Assembly: GCA_037903355.1 (NCBI GenBank)
Contig: JBAJFE010000060.1
Location: forward strand, 558,001-622,000
DNA length: 64,000 nucleotides
Direction of reading: 5' to 3'
From: Trichuris trichiura
Taxonomy: Eukaryota > Nematoda > Enoplea > Trichinellida > Trichuridae
Shown here in pieces: positions 50,761 to 64,000 of the stretch. The position numbers and the translations under genes were made by a program. The notes under the pieces are model-generated. The model searched no databases. It was not told the DNA's origin and worked only from the letters and a program-made list of their open reading frames with translations. Positions within the stretch are counted from its first letter, which is position 1, and the number at the start of each line of letters is the position of its first letter.

Positions 50761-53384
50761 GTTTTCTATTGCAATACCGTTTTTCTACCTCCGATGGAAG
50801 AGTTGTTTGAGCTTTCACCAAAAATCAAAAAAGAAGTGTTCAGCATGCCGGAAACGGCTAACATTGTTCTTTTTGTTTTTTTACTGGTTTATACCGTTCT
50901 TTGATTCGTGGGCGTTGTTTACAATTTGTGCTCTCCTTTTACTGCAAAAAATGACCACACAGATCTCTCCTGTTGCTTCTTCTATTTGTACTTTTTTGGC
51001 AAGTGGTACATTGCCTTGAATTGAATTCGTTTCGAGCATATTTTGTTCACTATTGCGCACCTTTGATTGCTGTAATACATTTTGGTTGCTTTGCAGCCAC
51101 AAGACGAAGCATGAATTCTTGCTTATTCCTTTTTTCAGCGTCTCTACGCTTACCATGCTCGCGCATTTCTTTCCTTCAGCATCTTTCGCGTAGTTGACTC
51201 AAAAAGAGTGAAATCAATGCTTTGTTTGTTGGCGGGAAACGTTTTGAAATTAAATTTTCCGTGCGCCTAATTTAGCATAGGTTTATTGCACGAACAAAAA
51301 CAATTGTACACGGGAAGTACTGCCCATTTATGGTTTTAGCCCTGCTCAACCCCCTTTTTCGGCAAGCAAAGCAGGGAAAGCAGCGTAATTGATCAGGTGA
51401 CAGAGTGACAATGTCATTTATAGTTGAAGATCAAGCAAGTGAGGTAGTACTGGTTTCGGCAGAAAAGGGACAACCAATATACGCGCCGTAAAATAAAACT
51501 TTTGTGTTTTGTTTTTTTATTTCACTTTTGTTATTCTTCCTTGTAGGAAAATTGCTTTGCTGTCTACTGGTTTAAGATGACGACCTTTTAAACTCGAAAT
51601 GGAGGACGCTTAAAAGCAAAGCTGCTGCTGAGCGATTGACCATTTTCAAAAAGCGGTTTGCTCGTTCATTGATCTACTTTTCATACGTGTCGGTGACTTG
51701 GCAATTGAAGTTCCATTATCGCTCAAAAGTTTAAAAGTTGCGGATACACGGTTTTCTCTCTTATAGTCCAATACAGTTCTAATATCTGTCGGCTTGAAGA
51801 ACGCTAACTGAAGTTATTCATATTTTCAAATATGCTTTGTTGGTAAGTCGAAAACGGTTTCTCTCTGCATGAGGCAACGATTGAATTAGTTTTTGAAATG
51901 AAGCCGAGAACACTGCCTCTTCCTTTCTGTTTATATATTTTGCTCTTCAGGTCAGTAGAACGAATCATTTAGAGATATGATATCGAAATACTTAGGAATA
52001 TGTATTTGATGATAGTCGGTTGGCTGGGTCAAATGATCCCCGTTCATACCGTATTTTTTAGTTACATGTTACTTTCTTACGCTATCAAAATTCATTGCGC
52101 AAAACAAATTTTTACGAGGAAGGACTGCGGTCGAGCTTCGGCTAAAGATCATCGTAGCTAAGGTGCATAAATGGTCCGAAAGCTGCGAGGTGTCCTGTTG
52201 GGCTCTGTAGTCTTTATTACTAGTTTGTAGGCGACGGAAAACTTATTTAACAATTTTTGCCTGTTTTATGCAATATCATTTTGCGCTTATTTTAAAGTTA
52301 CAAAAAACTTCAATTTTGATTTGCAACCAGTTTTTTGTACTCACTGTTGCGGCATTCAATCGAACATAACGTAAGTTTTCCGGCCCGCTTTCTTTTTCGG
52401 AAAAGCAAACGTAGGCCGCTGAAGTTGCGATAGTCGCCTTAGCTTTCAAGCTGCATTGTTGCAGCGTTTATTTTCATTCTAACTCTACGACGCAGCTAAC
52501 TTGAATTGGACGTTGCGGAAAGTTTTTCCTTTCCGACACAACGTTGTTAAACGTGGTGGATTAGGAGGAAAACAAACACGACCAAACTGGCCATCGTTTG
52601 CAAAACTGCTTGAAACGATTCTTTTCAAACGTACCAATGCCTTAGGTGCTTTTTACAGCTAAATTCGCGTACGACTATTTGTTTTATCCATGGCCGTAAG
52701 TGTAACAAGACAACAAATGATACTGAGCAAATTTTTTTCTTCGAAATGCCCAATTGCGTTTGGCGTTTCGGCGGGACGACTGGTAAAACAGGGCGGTATT
52801 GTTTTCGCGTTTGTAAGTGATGAGCACGTGTGCTTTTCACAAAATTTCGGGAAAAACCAGTTTATCGTCAAGCGCCCATTGTTGAGCTAGTAAATGAATC
52901 CGCGTTGTCGAATATTACTTTATAAGGCGAAGGTTTTCGCTTGCCCAATGGTAGAAATTTAGAAATCAATCCTTTCAGGTCTCCTCAAATTCCTGCAGGC
53001 TTTGACAGAAGTAAAATCGATTCGTCTACATAGGCCTTATAGCGTATTGTTGCGTCGGTCGATGGATGGACGGCCTGTAAGCGTATCAGGTTTGCATCCA
53101 GTAAGATCCGGCGCAGCTATTTCTGTACTGGTAATTGTTCCTCCACATTTCTCCATTCACTTTACTAATACAAAAGCAATGCTACGTAGCAGGTGCTGAA
53201 TTATCCAGTTGAATCATTTTTTAGAATTTTTTTTACGGTTTCCAAGTTACTAGCTGTTTATAGAATTTTTATTAACATAATGCTATCACTTTTATTATAT
53301 GTGCCTTGAAGTCGAGGCAACGTGTACAATTTGAAGTAGTCCCGTAGTATAGGATTTTGTCTCTTAGATGGCCCACCGTCTAAG
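50761..53384. other. gene-poor stretch downstream of INTS6
   Basis: Starts with the INTS6 3' untranslated region. No exon chain, RNA gene or repeat recognised. Confidence 0.4.
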
Positions 53385-53575
53385 AAATGCAGGTTCCTTT
53401 CCGGCAAACATGCCCTTAACTTGTTGTACCTTTACTGTAGAGTATGGCAATCAACCTATTTCAGTCTTACGCAAATCTAAGCCAAGACGTGAGCCTTTTG
53501 TTTAGGCTTAGGCTTAGGCTAGGGCAGGACAAGATGGCCGGCAAACTTACAGTATGACGGTAGGGCGTGTGGGAT
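53385..53575 (-). repeat. fold-back repeat family, copy C
   Basis: Read on the minus strand: CTACCGTCATACTGTAAG, GCCGGCCATCTTGTCCTGCC, then three GCCTAA units, a GGCTTAG-bearing return arm, and a tail with GGAACCTGCATTTCT as in copy B. On the plus strand TTAGGC occurs three times in tandem at about 53502-53519. Confidence 0.8.
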
Positions 53576-56500
53576 ACAAGGCCCTTCGTATCGTCATACA
53601 TTTCGTTACTAAAGGTTAAAGGAAAGGCGGAATTGTTGACCTGAAATTCCGACCCTTCTGATAAAAACATTTTTCTGCTTCAAGCGTAAGACTGCACTTT
53701 GTAGAGATGCGCGCACAGTCACTGCTGCCAAACAGTCAGGTAGTGCTCGTTTAACGAAAGCATTACTTGTAAACACTGTTTTGAGGCTGCTTTTCGCTTT
53801 TAGTATGAACTTAACTGATGTGATCATTGATAACACGGTTTTCTATCGGTAGATTTAATGGTACGCCCCCAGCTGCGTACGATACGTTGGAATGAAGCAT
53901 GAAAGTACTGGAGTACACCGGGTTTGCGTCAAAGCTGATTGACGGAAGCATAACTGAACTGCTTGCTTTTGTCTTTATCGAAAAGAATGCTTACCCCTTT
54001 GTTTATCATTAACATTGGGAGTGCCAGCGAACGACCTATACGATAAGTTGGTTGCGAAATTGCTGTCCATCTTCCCGACAAGAATAGGCTTAGTTTTCAT
54101 TCATACTTTTCCCTTGTATGACAGTTTGCTGTTGATTTATTTCTTAAGCATAAAAAGTCTCAAGTAGTCCTTCGTCCTTAGCGGAAAAACGTCTTCGTGT
54201 TGATAACTTCCCTAAGAAAGCTAATATACATTAGTACGAATAATAGTTTGTCATATATAGAACGGTAGCAACTGATTTGCATCTTTAAAGTATGCCTACG
54301 GACTTCCTTCATGCATTACTACGAATCTTTTTACGTAGAAGAATTCTTTTCATTCTGTTCATAAATGCATTTGCTGCTTTTGATCATCTGGCCTTACCTT
54401 TTTATTATTCACAAAAATTTGTCTATGAATAAAGGTTCGTTCCTACGGTCAGGCTGTATTCTACGACGAGAAAGGGGGACTTCTTCGAGTTTCTGTGCTC
54501 CATTGATGTCAATTTACTTGTCCGACGGACCGAGAAATGGTTCAATCCTTTTGGTTGTTGATTCATGGCCGTACGCAAACTATTTTGTATATTTGACGCG
54601 GTAAGTGACCCAGCAAGGTAACAGTTGGTAGATATGGATGGCTTCGCAAAAGGCTTCGTATTTTTCGCTTCGATTAAGGTGGCGGCGGCGGCAGCGTAAA
54701 TGATGCCGATCTGATTGCGCAACCTGTCGTGGCATGATACATTTGTCAGAGTAGGGCGTCCGCACGTCCACTTTCCACAGGTGGTCAAACGGTCGCTCGA
54801 CATTGCAAACAATGTAAGAAGCTCTTATATTGATTGTTTTTGTACCTATTGCGATAAGGTGTTCCAGATAACGATGCGCGTGATCACTTGGACGCGGCGC
54901 GTTGGCACCAAAGTGATCGTAATGAGTTTGTTTGACCGCAACGACAAAGGGTCGCTTTCTTGTGTCACTTGATTCGAAAAATTCAGCATCAGTGATTAAA
55001 AAAATAAGAAAAAAAAGATGGAGACTATTCAGACCAGTCGCTTCATCTCAACTGAACCAACAATATTATTTTGCGGACAGCGCTCTTAATGTTCTATTTT
55101 AAATCATTGACCGTGTTGGGTTCATACGTAAACAAAAAATGCCTTATCCCCTACCTGCGCGACACCGCACTAAAAACCCATTCAGTTTTATTACCAAGTG
55201 CGCACATTTCAAAAAACGTAACGTAGACAAGTACAATCAAACGTTTTTAGATCTCGTTTCGCTGTAAGTTGTTGAAGAGCGTCCAACTTAGGTGCAGGAG
55301 AAGTACGAATAAAAATCGACAATACTTATTCTCCTTTGGCTTACTATGCTGAGCTGTGCTACTCACTTCGTTTGGTGAACTTCCCCCATTGAAATGTGAT
55401 AGCATCAATAGCTCACTTGGTCATCGTCCAGTTCAGTTAGCTGCTCTGCTCTTTCTCTCTGTGCGTATGTATGGTTTAGCACGTGTTCTTTTGTTACCGC
55501 CATTATGACTGAATGTTTGCATTTTGTAACCGAAATGATTTGGCGCTCTTTGGGTGAGCAGTCATCGATTTCCGTGCAAGAAGCGAGAATGACAAGTAGA
55601 GGAAGTCATGCCAAAGCAATGGCCTATAATTTATCAGTTGTCATTGTCGAAGCCGGCTACGTGTGCGTGAGTTTTTTCCGTACATTTCCATAACAGTTAT
55701 GCAAATTGCGTCTCTCGCAGATGACCTGTACGAAAGTGCTTTTGCAGAAGGTTTAAGCTATTGCTAAGCATTTGTCATCTTCTTCAATGTCAGCCAACCA
55801 CGCGCTACTAACTCAGGGCTTATATAGTTGTTATTATTGCCTTGATGGGGTAAACGTTGTTTCTTTTGGTTGCAATGAGCAATTACATCTTCAACTATTC
55901 GAAATGCATTGTTCAGCGAAGAGGCACACTTCTTCCATTCCATTCGGAAACAGTTGGCCACTGCTGGTTGCTTTTACGTTTTAAAGCGGTGCCAACTGTT
56001 TTTACGATAGCATTTTTCGTCGAGCAGTGCTGAGCATTTGCGCCGTATTCGTTGCAGCTAATTTTAAGCTTAACACCCCAATCGATGCGGCGTATGTTTG
56101 TTCAAGTTTAAGGGACAAGCAAAAAAGCAATTGCAATTTGCCGCCGCCGTTCGTCCGAGTAAATATTCGGAGGGAAGCTTGTTCGTGGGTGTAGCTTTCC
56201 TCTTATTTCGACACTGAATGAGCCTGTAAAATGCTCTTGCCAACCGGAATTAAGCCGTGCAATGATGCCCGGATCAATTTGCAATTGCCATTTGACTCTA
56301 ACAGTGACGCTTTGCTTAGACGTTACCTAAACGTCCCGCATCGGATGTCCAATTTCGTCAAGTGATCTTTTCTTGTTTGGCCCTCCAAAATTACAGGTAT
56401 TCTCACAAAAAGACATTGTTCTAGGCATTGACGCGTTACGATGATTTGCATATTCAGATACACGTCAACAGTGGGTTTTCGGTAAAATCAAAGAGTTTAT

Positions 56501-59500
56501 GCTCATTGGCTTCATGTTAGCAATCATTGGTAACTGCTACTCCCGCTTAAGCGTAGTCGCTTTTGCTGGAATCGTCGTTTTGGCAAATATTGCTTCGTTT
56601 TCTGAGCAGCGAATGCTTACAGATAAATACATCGCGCAATACGCGTAGAGTCCTTTCTTCTGATCCGTACGCACAGGATTCTACTTACTGCGTGAATATA
56701 TAGTTTACGTGGCTTTATTATGCGCATGGAACTTGCCTTTTCAGTTCTTTTGTTCACAGCATTCATTGTTTGACTTGTCTCTTCTGAAGACGAAAGAGAG
56801 ACATACAAGGTAGGATAAGGACGGTGTCCTTGGTCTGACGGTGTGGTATGCTGACCTAGTCTCTATAACCTATTGATGAAGAAAGGTCTTAAGAGCGCTA
56901 TCCGTTATGGGCTCATTTCTCACGGGCCATAAATTGTTGTAAACCATGGCCTCGAGTTTAGTCGACCATTGTCCGGCTCGTATAAGGACTATGCTGAGTT
57001 TATTATCGTTTAATTCGAAAGAAGTGTCTCCCTGCCGAGTCATCTCCTCGAATGTTCGTGGGAAAAAGGGTACGCTTGGATTGCTTTCAGAGAACTTTGT
57101 TGGGCAATCGAGGGCGCAAAGCCGAGCGCACCCAGTTTTCTGCCGGACAAAGAACTTCCGTAGCGTTTTATTTCGTCATACCAGCTATGCACGTTCTTTC
57201 TTACCGACGAAAACTGGTCGAGTCTAAGCGCTGCACACATCAAACGTAGCAGCGTGACTTCATCCTAGTGATCGGAGGGCTTTTTCGCAGCGGTGAGCAC
57301 CAGCAATGGAAACTTCATATTCAGCATATTGGGTTGACACGATTGCTCGCTATGGTAAAAAGCCTTAGCATGGAAGCATAAGGACAGACGCTGTGCCGTT
57401 TTAAGCGGACGTTCAGCTTTGTGCATTTGAACTAGCTTGTGCAAAAAGATGCCCTTTTTTCATGGACAGTTTTAAGGATCAGATTTTTACTCTCCACTTT
57501 ATCGCCTTTTTTATGTGCTCCGAGTGCTTGATGAGTCTCACTACAAATTTTAGCTGCGAGCAAGCGCAGCAAAGAAAAATGTTACTTTATTTTAGCACCT
57601 ATCATCTGGACGAGGATGGTTTGCGGTATATCATTACGTGCATCCATTAGTTCTTTGGTCAGATCGGCTCGCAGGTGTGAAATCAGGTTAGTCCTATTAG
57701 CGACGGAGATCGTGCCATGGTCGTAGAGAAAGAGCTGCGGTCCTACGGCACCCCACTTGCCGTGACCGTGTTGCTTGCTTAGCCAAGGGCACCTTTTTGT
57801 TCGGCCAAGAGGAAATGACGACGCTATTGTTGCTTTATTACTATTAAAAACTGCCAAGGGCATTCTCGATCAAAACTCTTCTTGGATCCATTGAGTGCCG
57901 CTGTTTTAACCTGGCGAACTTGCACGAACGACAATAATGACATCAGTTTAAATAATTAATTTCTATAATCCCTTTCCAAGGCTTTTAGCTGAACTTGTAC
58001 AGACCGAGGTTCATCTCTGGATGAAGAGAAAAAGTCTGAGCTCGCTGCACCAGCGAGGGCAACCGTAGGCATGTTCACCTTCAGCTCATTTCCAGGAAGC
58101 GAAGACGAAAGGGCTACTAAATACTAAGGGCTATTGTTGCCGCGGGGCCAGCGAAAGTGACCGACCAGTACGCGAACCAACTGTCCTTTGGTTCTCTTCC
58201 GGATGACCTCTTTGTCCGCGTTAGTCCGGTCTTCATTTTTGCGAACAATAAGCTCTATTTTGGCCGGTAGGCGCCGGGACAAGCCGCGTACAATGGATTA
58301 GGTCGCGCCAGTTGGTGCCCTGTCGGATTGCAAAGGGCGCCAGCGTTGTGACCGCGTGGCGCTGGCTATGTGGGGGTTGGCAATTTTTTTCCCTCCGAGC
58401 GTTTTGTACGCCGGCGCTGACGAAGCGCTTAGATGCGTTGGGTGGTCTTGAAAAGTGCGCAACGCAGCGGCGACGGAATGTTGTATGGTTAAACAAAAAT
58501 TTTGACGCAACGATTGACTCACGGTTACCCGCTCAGCGAGCGACCGAACATTTTAATGGGACGGTTCGGCTGATAGGCCCAATTTTCGCAAAAACCGTTT
58601 CTATCACCGATGGTCGTCGTCGGTAGGTCTATTTTTTAAGTTTCCTCAGCGTTCAGCCGCTTTTCCGTCCATTCTTTTGTTGCTGCGATAGGACGACAAA
58701 TAGAGGGCGCTGTCGGCAGCCAACAGTCCGTCTTTGGTCTATCGCGGAGGTCAAGTGCCATTGGAGACGGCCTTTGTCCGTCGTGCCTGCCATTTTTGGC
58801 CAATCACGCATCCGTTGTTTGTCCAAGGAGGGTCTTCTACCTTGAGCAAAGGCAAACACCGAAAGCATCATCGCGCAGGAGTTCGCAGGTAGGCACGTAT
58901 ACGTTTATTCTCCCATTTTGCCTGATCCACCGGACATAAGTAAAAGTGAACAACCTGTTCCCTTTTCGTTCACCTTTATTTGATCAAATGGCGGTACATC
59001 CTCTTTTCCAATGAGTCATAAGATGGCCATTTGCCGCTAGCGTTCAACTTCGTATCTGTTTGCAGTCAGTGCGCTGCTTGATAGCTTGTCACCGTTGGTC
59101 GAAGCAGCACCTCATCAAGGCGCGCCATAACTTAAGCTAATGGTGGGACCAAAAATGATGACTCATTGGCGAACAAGCACTTTCTCTGCCAATGCAGTTG
59201 TTCTGCAGTGTCTGTAGGCGATGGCGTCAATCAAGAAAGGCTGTTTTTGTCAATCAACCGTCGCTGTCGGACAGAAGGATCCCTTTTATCCGGCCATAAG
59301 TACACGCATGAAAAAGAGTCACTATCACTTAGCAAACGGACGAAGAAGACGAATACTTGCTCCGCTACGTGTCATAATAGGTTGCTGCTCAAGCTGTCGT
59401 CGTCGTCGTCGTCGACATGAGCCACGTTGTCCCAAATGGCATTTAGTTGCCGTCATCAACCGGGCGCGCTGCTGCTGACACGGTTGACTTAATGCAAGCG

Positions 59501-61900
59501 CAGTCGGCTGCTTCAAAAGGTTGAGACTTTGTTACACAATAGGGACAGGCTTAGGTTGCCTTCGGATCCTATTTCACCTTGGTTAAATGGCACTGTCACT
59601 TTTAAGATGACTGCCCGCGTGTGAACCATTCCATCAGGCGACCTCGAGCAGCCCGAATTGCACTCATAGCTTTACCGACTAATAGAGCCGGTTTTTTTGC
59701 CAATTGACGCAGTTGGAAAGTTGTTCACTTTTGGGCCCCTCTTTATTCCATTAGCTGTTTGTTTGCCAACATTGGAACATCGCAAAACGAGTTCATTCCT
59801 TGAGGCGGACCTTTTGGCGCTGCAGGTCACCAAGACTAGCTACGCTGGTTGGCCACTTGAAGCGGCGCTTTGACGGATGTTGGTTTTACGAAAAGTCGTT
59901 AGTCAATGTGGTGCCGTACTTGTTTTTCTCCGCAACTGCTCGTTAGGCCAACCGGTTTCTTGTCAACCGCTCCCCATCCGAAGCGTCCTCGGCCACCTAC
60001 TGGGAGGTCCACTGTGCTCCTACAAGGCGCCAAGCGAAGTACCGTACCAGATGGCGCAGTATGTTATCATCTCATGTGATTTTTGTGTCGACATAAGAAG
60101 AATAGTTGTCGTTTTTTTCTTTTCTGTTACTTTCCGAGTAGTCAATAAGGGAGAGAGGACTGTTGGCGTACGAACAAGATGACCATTATTTGGTCAAAGA
60201 CGAGTTGCAAACAAGGGGACCCGATTGGGGAAGTAAGCCTTAAGTAGGTCTGGCAGTTCGACTATAGGCTTAACGGCTGCGCTGTTGCTCGGCGTGGGGA
60301 GACCAGTTTCTCGTCCATTGCCAACATGCACTTGGATAACAGGTGCACAGGACGTGTCATGAACGGGCCGTCAGCGCCATTGCTCCATCGCGCTGCTAGT
60401 AAATCCATCTTTCGAGCGAATGGCCTAACGTTGAATAGTTGCCTTCCATACGGCATATCTTGTTCAAACATTGCTGCTAATCTTGCAGCGTGGAAACTCG
60501 TCTTAAAGCCTTAGATTCAGCGTCAGCGCCAAGTCGATTCTCTTCTAACAGCTGTATATAATATCCCTTATCGGTGTGGCGTTGTTTTTCTTGGCCTCTT
60601 TTAGTGGCATTTTACAAGACTAATGATTGTGTATTGCTTGGCAGTGGGTATTCTTAGTTTTTTTAAACCGCAAATGTCATGACGTCATCAGAGTTGCTGT
60701 GGAGCGACGGCTGTCAGCCATTGATCGGCGCTCATCGCTGAGCACCGTAAACTGTTGGGTGACATTTCGTGACTCCCTTATCGTGTTAGTTCTTTTAGAG
60801 TGCATCAAGGTCAATAGAAGCACAGTGGATGGCGACCGCGGACAGCAAGTCCGTGGTCCCATCGGACCCAATGTTCGCTATCCATTGCCCTCGACTGATC
60901 GACGACATTTGTGCCGAACTGGTGATCAATGGTTCGCTTGCCTTTACGGGTATTGTTAACATTTTATGTACGGCCGGTTGCCCTCAGCATGGCAGATTTG
61001 TTTAGGCGCCCGGTTGGACAACGGCGCCGAATCGGTGGTCGAAGTACGTTTGTCTCGGCTAGACCGACCGACTGGAGAAGAGCCGGTCGTTTTGGCCGGA
61101 CGTGTAGCCAAAGCGATGGCCTATTTTTATCGTTTGCAAAAGTAAGCTATCCTTTGCTTGACCAACCAACACTGCCCGCCTGCGCGCCACAATTATTGTT
61201 TTTCCTTTGTTTGTTCTTGTCATTGCATCCGCTAGGGCTTCTCGACCGCTATGCACACATTTGTTTGTCCTCCGGTTCGACGTCCCTTGTGGATTAACGC
61301 CATGTGGATTTTTCTAGCCGTGCTTACCGACACCTCCGTTCGTCATGCCAATTTTACCGTATGCTTGTTTAGGTCCATATGGAAATCGCAGATGACTTGC
61401 GTTTTTGTCGTCCGATGCGATCGGGCCACTAGCGCAGCGTGGTTGATACTTCAAACCGCCGTACTCCTTTTCAAGGTAAGAACGACGGCTTGACGCTTAA
61501 CGCATCTTCTTTAAACAACTCAAATTGCGCAATATCATAGTGTGCGTGCTTTTCTTAGTTGATGAGAGTAAGAAAAATTGGTCACGCACTGCCTTGAAGA
61601 AGAAGAAAAAGGCATTTTACGCGTAGATATTTAAACCTATTCGTATGCAAATTAGTTTACTAATGGATTCTTCGGCAAGCATATTAGGTCCAATAGATTC
61701 ATTTAGTCGAATAGGCGCTAGTCGGGAATACTTTTGTGAAATCATCAATTGCGCAGCGCGATGAAGTTAAAAGTGGCGCGCGTTCTCGAACGGAGAACCG
61801 GATAATGACGTCATTGTAGTAGTAGTTGTTCGCAGCGCGCGCTTCTGCCAACCGCTGTCGGCTGCGTTTGGCCTTCGGCGCTATTTGTCAAATTGGAAAA
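53576..61900. other. long stretch without recognised genes
   Basis: Open frames are many but short and without domain motifs. From about 57900 to 61500 the sequence looks richer in G+C than its surroundings and has longer overlapping frames on both strands, but none was recognised. A short GTC triplet run lies at about 59395-59416. Confidence 0.4.
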
Positions 61901-61907
61901 AGTATTT

Positions 61908-62253
61908 TTATAAACGTTCTGCCATTGCTTCTTGAGCATCCGGCCTTTTTTTGTATTGGCTCCGGCAGGCGCCGTAAAGAATCGTCAACTGATACAATCT
62001 GGTTTGGGCACCATGCTGGGCAGAGGTGCCTTCGTAGCGCATGTTGCTGCCAATATGTGCCTTTGGCGTTGAAACTTCAAAATCTTTTCTTCCGCTTGGC
62101 AGCACGACCGTTGTCGTCAATGAAATAGGCGCTTCTTCGTCGAACGTATGGTCTTCTAGACGAGCGACTATAATAGGCGGAAGTGAGTTCGCAGATGGCG
62201 CATCAATGACACCGCTGCATTTGATAGGAGTAAGCGACAGCTACGGTTAAAAT
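61908..62253 (-). CDS. hypothetical open frame or exon (uncertain)
   Basis: About 115 codons are open on the minus strand to a TAA at 61908, from a possible acceptor near 62240-62253. They include ANSLPPIIVARLEDHTFDEE and TVVLPSGRKDFEVSTPKAH. The composition is protein-like, but there is no ATG at the start and no recognised family. It could be an exon of an undetected gene or chance. Confidence 0.2.
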
Positions 62254-63055
62254 AGGAGACACTTAAGCGCATTAAAGATGCGTCGCCGTAGGTTGCTGCG
62301 AAGGAGGTTGTTTTTTCCAATTCAATAACATCTGCTCAAAAGCGCTATTCACGCTCATATCTACTTGAGACGTACGGTATGTTTTAGTCATTTTTGTTCA
62401 TTGATCTCTGTTCGTTTCCCACCATTGAGCAGCAAATCAAAATCCGTAAGCCTTGAAGGGAAAAGCTTTCTTTTTTATTTCCTCTTAAACATTTGCAAGG
62501 ATAAACGTACGTGCTTTTCAAGAAAGGTTGTGCTTGTCGGAGATTTGTTTATGCCTTGCTTAAGGCAGTTGCCGTTCCACGTATAAAACCTATGGCAGCA
62601 AAAAGAACTTGTATTTTCGCAAGTGTTTGCTCGCTTCCAATCTCTGCTACTATACATTTGCATTTGCTACGCTTGAAAGTTTTATCAGGCGGAATTATTG
62701 GAAATACCTATCGTAACTGTTCGATTAATCCGCCTGCGTGGCATAAGAAAAAGTGTAACTTGTCTAGTCAGCTCTTGCGGAAGTTTACAATAGAATTGGC
62801 ACGTTCTATCGCGCCAACGCTACGAGACTTTTTCGTTTTCTCGTAGCGCGTTAATTGTACGCAAATGAAATGCGCAGTGTTCAAACGACTCGTTGTACGC
62901 GCTGCTATGGTGTACCTTTTTTTTTATCGAAATGCAAAAGGCGCGCAGAAGTCCGACCTAAATTAGTAATGCTATCGATAGGACAACGAACGCTAACTTG
63001 ACTGAAATATAAAGTATAGTCAGGCACTATTACGTTTTTCAGTGTATGTTGCATC

Positions 63056-63178
63056 GACGCTGATGCTCACCTGGCTATAAAGACGATCGTTGTCAACAGA
63101 CAAAGCACGAATGTTCCTCGTAAACTGTAATGGCGAACTGCCAAACAAGCGCTTCGCTTCCCGGGCTAATGATGAATA
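63056..63178 (-). other. possible exon, unknown gene
   Basis: On the minus strand an acceptor-like CATCATTAG is followed by an open stretch encoding REAKRLFGSSPLQFTRNIRA and LSVDNDRLYSQ, ending at a consensus CAG/GTGAGC donor. The good splice signals on both sides are the only support. Confidence 0.25.
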
Positions 63179-64000
63179 ATTAAGAATAACCAAAAATGCC
63201 AAAAAGTCAACGTTATATTTACTTATTAGTTGGGGATGTTTTAAAATAATAACATTTTTGCTGTTGCATTGCTAAGGGATGAATTGGGTCGAATTTTCCC
63301 GGGAGGTTTAAAGTTGATGGACGCTTTGCTTTGGTTGTTCTTGGAAAAAAGTGATCTTATTCCGGTTTCTTCTAATAGCACATTTATTCTGCAAGAGCAG
63401 AGTCACGTCAACAGATATTGTTTGTCTTGTATTGATGAATGAAAATGCCAGCCATTAAGCAGGCCAATGCATTCACTTTTGCATGTGTCCTACCCTTGGC
63501 TGAGTGTTTGAGAGAATTGCATACCGCAACTTTTCCCAGAGTGATGAATCAATTACTCCTTCGCCGCGGCTTTGAATAAAGTTATTTTTAAAAAACTTAA
63601 GTGTTAATGCAATAGCTTAAAATATCAACGCCAAATATAGCATCCGACTTTTTAAGAACTGCTGCAAGTGAATGAGCTGCATTTTCCTGACAGCGTTGGG
63701 CCTACTGCGTATGTTACGCCTCGTCTTTTCCGTAGTTTTAATGGCAGCTTTAATTTGTACGTATAACGAGAAAGCGTATTTCATTATTGAGAACTTTAGA
63801 AATATGGAGCGATTTTAGTTGAAAAGCTTTTGATAACTCCATATCGATCCATACAGTGGCATTCGTGCTTCCTTTGTTCCTTGTAGATTATTAACCTACG
63901 TCTTCCGATTGTTTTTTCCACCATATTGCGGCCGTCTGTCTTACGACGAAGCATACTGAACACTGCGTATCGTAGGTTAGTTTTTTAAGCGCGTTAATCC
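63179..64000. other. no feature seen
   Basis: The right edge of the window; only short open frames. Confidence 0.4.

Noticed and set aside
54425..54545. Plus-strand frame containing GDFFEFLCSIDVNLLVRR, preceded by an AG
   Set aside because: Protein-like in appearance but short, with no partner exons and no recognised family; overlaps other open frames on both strands.
59395..59416. GTC triplet run as a possible coding repeat
   Set aside because: Short simple repeat with no supporting reading frame.

Overview
The window is animal nuclear DNA. Genes on both strands are split by short introns, mostly about 45-80 nt, with GT-AG borders and TTTCAG-like acceptors. The best guess is a nematode, probably an early-branching (Trichuris/Trichinella-like) lineage. 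The reasons are compact introns, acceptor sites lying directly in front of start codons (as expected with spliced-leader trans-splicing), TTAGGC runs inside a repeat family, and a CED-1/Draper-type receptor. That assignment is inference; no species can be read from the sequence.

Layout. 1-6601 (-): translation factor eIF4G, running off the left edge. 6602-12018: gene-poor, with a small dispersed repeat near 10.4-10.7 kb and a fold-back repeat at 11.2 kb. 12019-12846 (-): evectin (PLEKHB1/2-type PH protein). 13733-15814 (+): zinc transporter ZIP11. 16070-17585 (+): mitochondrial ribosomal protein L24, only 255 bp behind ZIP11. 17869-18123 (-): a small single-pass membrane protein. 18765-21576 (+): a nearly full-length Penelope-like retroelement with target-site duplication, inverted ends, a terminal hairpin and a hammerhead-ribozyme-like motif. 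22015-23174 (-): ESCRT-III subunit CHMP4/Snf7. 24149-26016 (-): mitochondrial ribosomal protein S27. 27402-30657 (+): Src-family tyrosine kinase. 30658-34642: gene-poor, with a second fold-back repeat. 34643-43095 (+): a 27-exon CED-1/Draper/MEGF10-type engulfment receptor. 45306-47060 (-): a second, 5'-truncated Penelope-like element. 47959-50760 (+): Integrator subunit 6 in one uninterrupted exon. 50761-64000: no recognisable gene, a third fold-back repeat and a few weak exon candidates.

Most genes are housekeeping: translation initiation, mitochondrial translation, membrane traffic/ESCRT, zinc transport and Integrator. Two are signalling or surface genes: the Src kinase and the engulfment receptor, whose family acts in one phagocytic pathway in other animals. 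For the evectin, ZIP11, L24, CHMP4, S27, Src and CED-1 genes, exon joins were worked out by hand and the reading frame closes across every intron. eIF4G joins agree in phase, but its first exon is tentative and its 3' end lies outside the window.

The most unusual material is the mobile DNA: two different Penelope-like elements with GIY-YIG endonuclease domains and matching hammerhead-like motifs, a 100-bp near-perfect palindrome resembling their ends, and a three-copy TTAGGC-bearing fold-back family.
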